DNA of 8,662 nt from Roseovarius sp. GTDB lineage: Bacteria > Pseudomonadota > Alphaproteobacteria > Rhodobacterales > Rhodobacteraceae. The position numbers and the translations under genes are program-made. Shown here one piece after another: positions 6,002 through 8,662 of this stretch (positions are counted from its first letter, which is position 1; each line of letters begins with the position of its first letter). The stretch is taken from assembly GCA_007125415.1 (NCBI GenBank), contig SLDH01000038.1:1-8662 (forward strand), given 5' to 3'. The notes beneath the pieces are model-generated. The model ran no database searches, was not told the origin of the DNA, and was given only the letters and a program-made list of their open reading frames with translations.

Positions 6002-7639
6002 ATGAGTGGAAGCTATCTTCTCATTCTCGTTGGCGGTGCGGCTGCGCTTCTGCTTTGGGGCACCAGGATGGTGCGTACCGGGATGACGCGGGCCTTTGGT
6101 GCCGAAATCCGCAGGGTTTTGTCCATCGGGGTCCGCAACCGAATGCTGGCGGCGGGTAGTGGCGTGGTTGCCGCGAGTGGTCTGCAAAGCTCGACTGCGG
6201 TTGCGTTGCTGATAGCCTCTTTTGCGAATGCCGGATTGATTCCTGTTTCGATGGGGCTGGCAGTAATGCTGGGAGCAGATATAGGCAGCGCAATCGTGGC
6301 TTCGTTGTTTACTCTGGATATCAAGCGCTTCTGGCCGCTATTCGTCTTTCTCGGATATGTGCTGCACACGCTCCATGAAGGCAGGAGCTCGCGCGGCAAG
6401 CAGTCGGGGCGCATTCTGCTGGGGATCGGCCTGATCCTTCTGGCCCTTGAATCGATGGGGGCGTTGTCGGCAGACCTTTCCGAGAGCGAGACCATACTCA
6501 CCGTGTTCAATGCGCTGGGTGACGAGCCACTGATCGCTATTCTGGTTGTTGCTACCCTGACATGGATTGCTCATTCCAGCATTGCCATGCTGCTTTTCGT
6601 TGCGGCCCTCGCTTCGGCCGGTGCAGTGACCGAGCCGACGCTTATTTCAGCTCTGGTGCTCGGCATTAACCTTGGCGGACCGATGCCGGCTATCATCCTG
6701 ACACTTGCACAGGGGCTCGATGGGCGCCGCATTGTGTTGGGTAATGGATTGTTCAAGCTGGTTGCATCAGTTGCCGGGCTTGCCATGCTGCCGCTGCTGG
6801 CAGCGCTTTTTGCGCTTCTTCCCGGTGAGGACGGTTTTCGTACCGTGCTGCTTCACATTATCCTGAACACTTGCCTTGCCGCGGTCTTCCTGCCCTTTAT
6901 CCATGTTGTGGAGAAACTGCTGCGACAGATCCTCGCCGATCGCCCGGATGCGGAACAGCCGGAGTTCGGACCTCTGTATATCTCCCGGGAATCGCTCGAA
7001 CCTATGCCGGAGATCGCGCTTCCCTCGATGGTTCGCGAAACACTCCGCATGGTCGATCTGATTGATGACATGCTTCGCCGTTCGTTCGACGCCCTAGAGT
7101 CCGGAACCCGCACCGGCAGCGATGAAATAGCCGTCCTGGAAAACCGAGTGGACAAATTATTCGATGCCATCAAGGCCTATGCCACCGATCAGACCAGGCA
7201 TTATCTTGGGCAGTCCGAAAGTCGCCGGGCCATGGACATCGTGTCCTATGCGGCCAGCCTCGAGACTGCCGGTGATGTCATTGAAAAGGGGTTAAGCGAG
7301 GCCATCTCGAAGAAAAACCGTCTCGGGCTGCGTTTCTCGGCCGAAGGAGCGTCAGAAGTACGGGAGATCTTCGAATTTGTTATGGAAACCAGCAGGCTAG
7401 CCGCTGTCGTTATTATGAACTGGGAAATTGAACGCTCGCAGGAGTTGTTGCAGCGCAAGAGAACCTGCAAGAGTCTGGCAGTTGACAGTTCAGAGCGGCA
7501 TCTGCAGCGGTTGCGCCAGGGAGATGTTCAAAGCTTGGAGACGAGCGGATTGCATCTGGACATTGTCGGTGACCTGCAACGCATCAATTCACTACTGGCT
7601 GGCATCGCCTATGCTGTCGAAAAGGAAGAAAGGACATGA
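6002..7639 (+). CDS. Na/Pi-cotransporter-family protein with PhoU-like C-terminal domain
   Basis: This is an inner-membrane phosphate carrier of the NptA/YjbB type (type II Na/Pi symporter family). The N-terminal ~310 residues hold two related membrane repeats. The first has LQSSTA (61-66) and GADIGS (91-96); the second has HSSIA (191-195) and GINLGG (221-226), with His replacing the usual Gln of the QSS motif. Residues about 340-545 are soluble, helical and PhoU-like (for example ETAGDVIE at 421-428 and DIVGDLQRINSLLAGIA at 520-536). YjbB, with the same architecture, lowers cell phosphate by export in E. coli, whereas other relatives import. After PhnA the useful direction would be export of surplus phosphate, but that is inference. 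The gene starts 28 bases after phnA. The ribosome site is weak (GGAA at 5984-5987), and a tiny frame (ATG CCT GAA TGA from 5994) overlaps the start as ATGA, possibly aiding re-initiation. Confidence 0.88.
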   Translation: MSGSYLLILVGGAAALLLWGTRMVRTGMTRAFGAEIRRVLSIGVRNRMLAAGSGVVAASGLQSSTAVALLIASFANAGLIPVSMGLAVMLGADIGSAIVASLFTLDIKRFWPLFVFLGYVLHTLHEGRSSRGKQSGRILLGIGLILLALESMGALSADLSESETILTVFNALGDEPLIAILVVATLTWIAHSSIAMLLFVAALASAGAVTEPTLISALVLGINLGGPMPAIILTLAQGLDGRRIVLGNGLFKLVASVAGLAMLPLLAALFALLPGEDGFRTVLLHIILNTCLAAVFLPFIHVVEKLLRQILADRPDAEQPEFGPLYISRESLEPMPEIALPSMVRETLRMVDLIDDMLRRSFDALESGTRTGSDEIAVLENRVDKLFDAIKAYATDQTRHYLGQSESRRAMDIVSYAASLETAGDVIEKGLSEAISKKNRLGLRFSAEGASEVREIFEFVMETSRLAAVVIMNWEIERSQELLQRKRTCKSLAVDSSERHLQRLRQGDVQSLETSGLHLDIVGDLQRINSLLAGIAYAVEKEERT

Positions 7640-7878
7640 TGCCGGGCGAAGTCTGTGAACCGGAGGGTGCCAACCGCACTTGCAGCTTTCCTTGCCCGAG
7701 ACCGTCATGGCACGCCGCAGCAAATGGTGGCGGGGTGGTGTTCGCGCGCCATGATCTCGGCAGGGTATCCTGATGCAGCTCGGCGGCACCCTTTGGCGTC
7801 ATCGCGCGGGGCAAACGGATCGGTAAGGCTCTCGCATTTTGCCAGCCGCGGTGCCGTGATGTCACCAGCAGCCCCCGC

Positions 7879-7908
7879 TTTTGGCCATCCCTGAGAGGGG
7901 TGCCAAAA
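7879..7908. repeat. Inverted repeat forming a 12-pair hairpin
   Basis: TTTTGGC (7879-7885) pairs with GCCAAAA (7902-7908), and ATCCC (7887-7891) with GGGGT (7897-7901) through one G-T pair. There is a single bulged C and a TGAGA loop. T-runs precede rather than follow the stem on both strands, so it does not read as a simple terminator in either direction. Confidence 0.75.
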
Positions 7909-7910
7909 TG

Positions 7911-7923
7911 TAGGCACTGCCTA
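7911..7923. repeat. Perfect 13-base palindrome
   Basis: TAGGCA and TGCCTA flank a single central C. The short, exact symmetry suits a protein-binding site better than an RNA hairpin. It lies two bases after the preceding hairpin, probably as part of the same element end. Confidence 0.6.
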
Positions 7924-7940
7924 TCGCATTGATATTCCGT

Positions 7941-7978
7941 AATTTTATCGGGTGTCGTGAAACCCGGCAAGATAAATT
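7941..7978. repeat. Nested inverted repeat
   Basis: AATTTTATC (7941-7949) faces GATAAATT (7971-7978) with one extra T, and inside it GGGT (7950-7953) faces ACCC (7962-7965). It lies 43 bases downstream of the transposase stop at 8022-8024 (minus strand), where a transposon end or the transposase transcript's terminator could sit. Confidence 0.55.
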
Positions 7979-8021
7979 CAGCGGGGTCACTCCATGGGGA
8001 TATTTCGCTCGGCCATGGCAC

Positions 8022-8662
8022 TCAAGCCGCTTCGCGGGTGTAGGATGAGATAATACCGCCAAGCTGGCGCCGGCGGCGGATCGGGCCATCGCGGGCCGGA
8101 CGGAAATCGACCTCGAGCACATTGTTCCCGATGCCCCATCCACGATGTGGGCGCTCGGTGTTGTAATGGCGCACCCAGGTCCGCAGGATGTAGTCGAGCT
8201 GCGACCGGCTGAAGCAGACGAAGAAATCCAGACATTCGCGCTTGATCGTAGCGATGAAGGACTCGGCGAAGGCATTGGCGTCGGGTGCCCGGTGCGGGAT
8301 CTGGATGACCCTGGCACCCTCCGATGCCCAGACGGTATCGAAGCTGGCGCTGAACTTGGTGTCGGCGTCTCGGATCAGGAAACCCGGCGCGATTCCCTGA
8401 TTTGCGCACCACATCAGCGTGTTGCGCGCCTGCTGTGTCACCCATGCCGAGTCCGGTGCATAGGTCGGGGCGCTGCAATAGGCGCGACGGCTGCCAAGAT
8501 GGATAAAGATCAGCACATAGGCTGTCCTTGGCCCGCGGAGTGTGAACACAGTCTTGGTGAAGAAATCGCAGGCGATCATGGTTTCCATATGGGCCCGGAT
8601 GAACGTGGTCCATGGGAGGGCTGGCTTCTTCGTGCGTCGCTCAGGGCTCGGGTGGATGCCCG
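8022..8662 (-). CDS. rve/DDE-type transposase, 5' end beyond window
   Basis: This is the C-terminal catalytic part of an integrase-core (rve) transposase, which cuts and joins DNA for its own element. The frame is open to the right edge, where family-like sequence (GIHPSPERRTKKPALPW) precedes the internal Met at 8588, so the real start is outside the window. Counting from that Met, the catalytic triad is Asp8 (CDFF), Asp74 (IRDADTKF) and Glu109 (ANAFAES), a DD(34)E spacing. Other family blocks are RECLDFF and HYNTERPHRG. The C-terminal ISSYTREAA resembles the family's usual end, so the 3' end seems intact. It resembles the integrase-core proteins of IS3/IS481-like elements, but I cannot name the IS. 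It points toward the phosphonoacetate cluster and ends about 380 bases from it. Confidence 0.88.
   Translation of the reverse strand, partial: GIHPSPERRTKKPALPWTTFIRAHMETMIACDFFTKTVFTLRGPRTAYVLIFIHLGSRRAYCSAPTYAPDSAWVTQQARNTLMWCANQGIAPGFLIRDADTKFSASFDTVWASEGARVIQIPHRAPDANAFAESFIATIKRECLDFFVCFSRSQLDYILRTWVRHYNTERPHRGWGIGNNVLEVDFRPARDGPIRRRRQLGGIISSYTREAA

Larger units (their letters stand above)
7640..8021. other. Gene-free stretch after the cluster, rich in inverted repeats
   Basis: No convincing gene is seen on either strand between the carrier gene and the transposase. The open frames here have no recognisable sequence and overlap each other. No good terminator closes the cluster in 7640-7870. 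From 7879 to 7978 there are three inverted repeats close together, more than elsewhere in the window, which suggests that the end of an insertion sequence or its non-coding tail lies here. Confidence 0.6.

Noticed and set aside
7584..8021. Minus-strand open frame across the right gene-free stretch
   Set aside because: It overlaps the carrier gene's 3' end and the inverted repeats and contains no recognisable family sequence.

Overview
The window looks like an accessory segment from a GC-rich proteobacterium, most likely an alphaproteobacterium (an inference from codon use, GC content and the style of the insertion-sequence genes). Its core is four genes on the plus strand, flanked on both sides by insertion-sequence material on the minus strand.

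Left flank (1-1104): a broken mosaic of two unrelated transposition genes. The start of an IS21-type istB gene (516-780) runs in frame into an IS1182-type transposase (1-515) that has lost its own N-terminus. The transposase also carries a nonsense codon at 313-315. Nothing confidently coding is seen between 781 and 1104. The AT-rich stretch 1105-1242 is the probable control region of the gene cluster. It contains the palindrome TGTGAATTTTTTTCACA, which fits the T-N11-A pattern bound by LysR-type regulators.

Core (1243-7639): tctC, tctB and tctA encode a complete tripartite tricarboxylate-type transporter (binding protein, small and large membrane subunits). A strong stem-loop separates tctC from tctB. 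Then come phnA (phosphonoacetate hydrolase, with every metal and substrate residue I recall from the Pseudomonas enzyme) and a Na/Pi-cotransporter-family protein with a PhoU-like C-terminal domain. Read together, the order suggests a self-contained pathway. Phosphonoacetate is captured and imported by the TTT system and split by PhnA to acetate and phosphate. Acetate is used as carbon and surplus phosphate is moved by the NptA/YjbB-like carrier. The pairing of a TTT importer and a phosphate carrier with PhnA is the most interesting thing in the window. The transport substrate and the direction of phosphate flow are inferences.

Right flank (7640-8662): about 380 bases without a recognisable gene but rich in inverted repeats, then the 3' part of an rve/DDE-type transposase on the minus strand whose start lies beyond the window. 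No transcriptional regulator, RNA gene or CRISPR array was seen.
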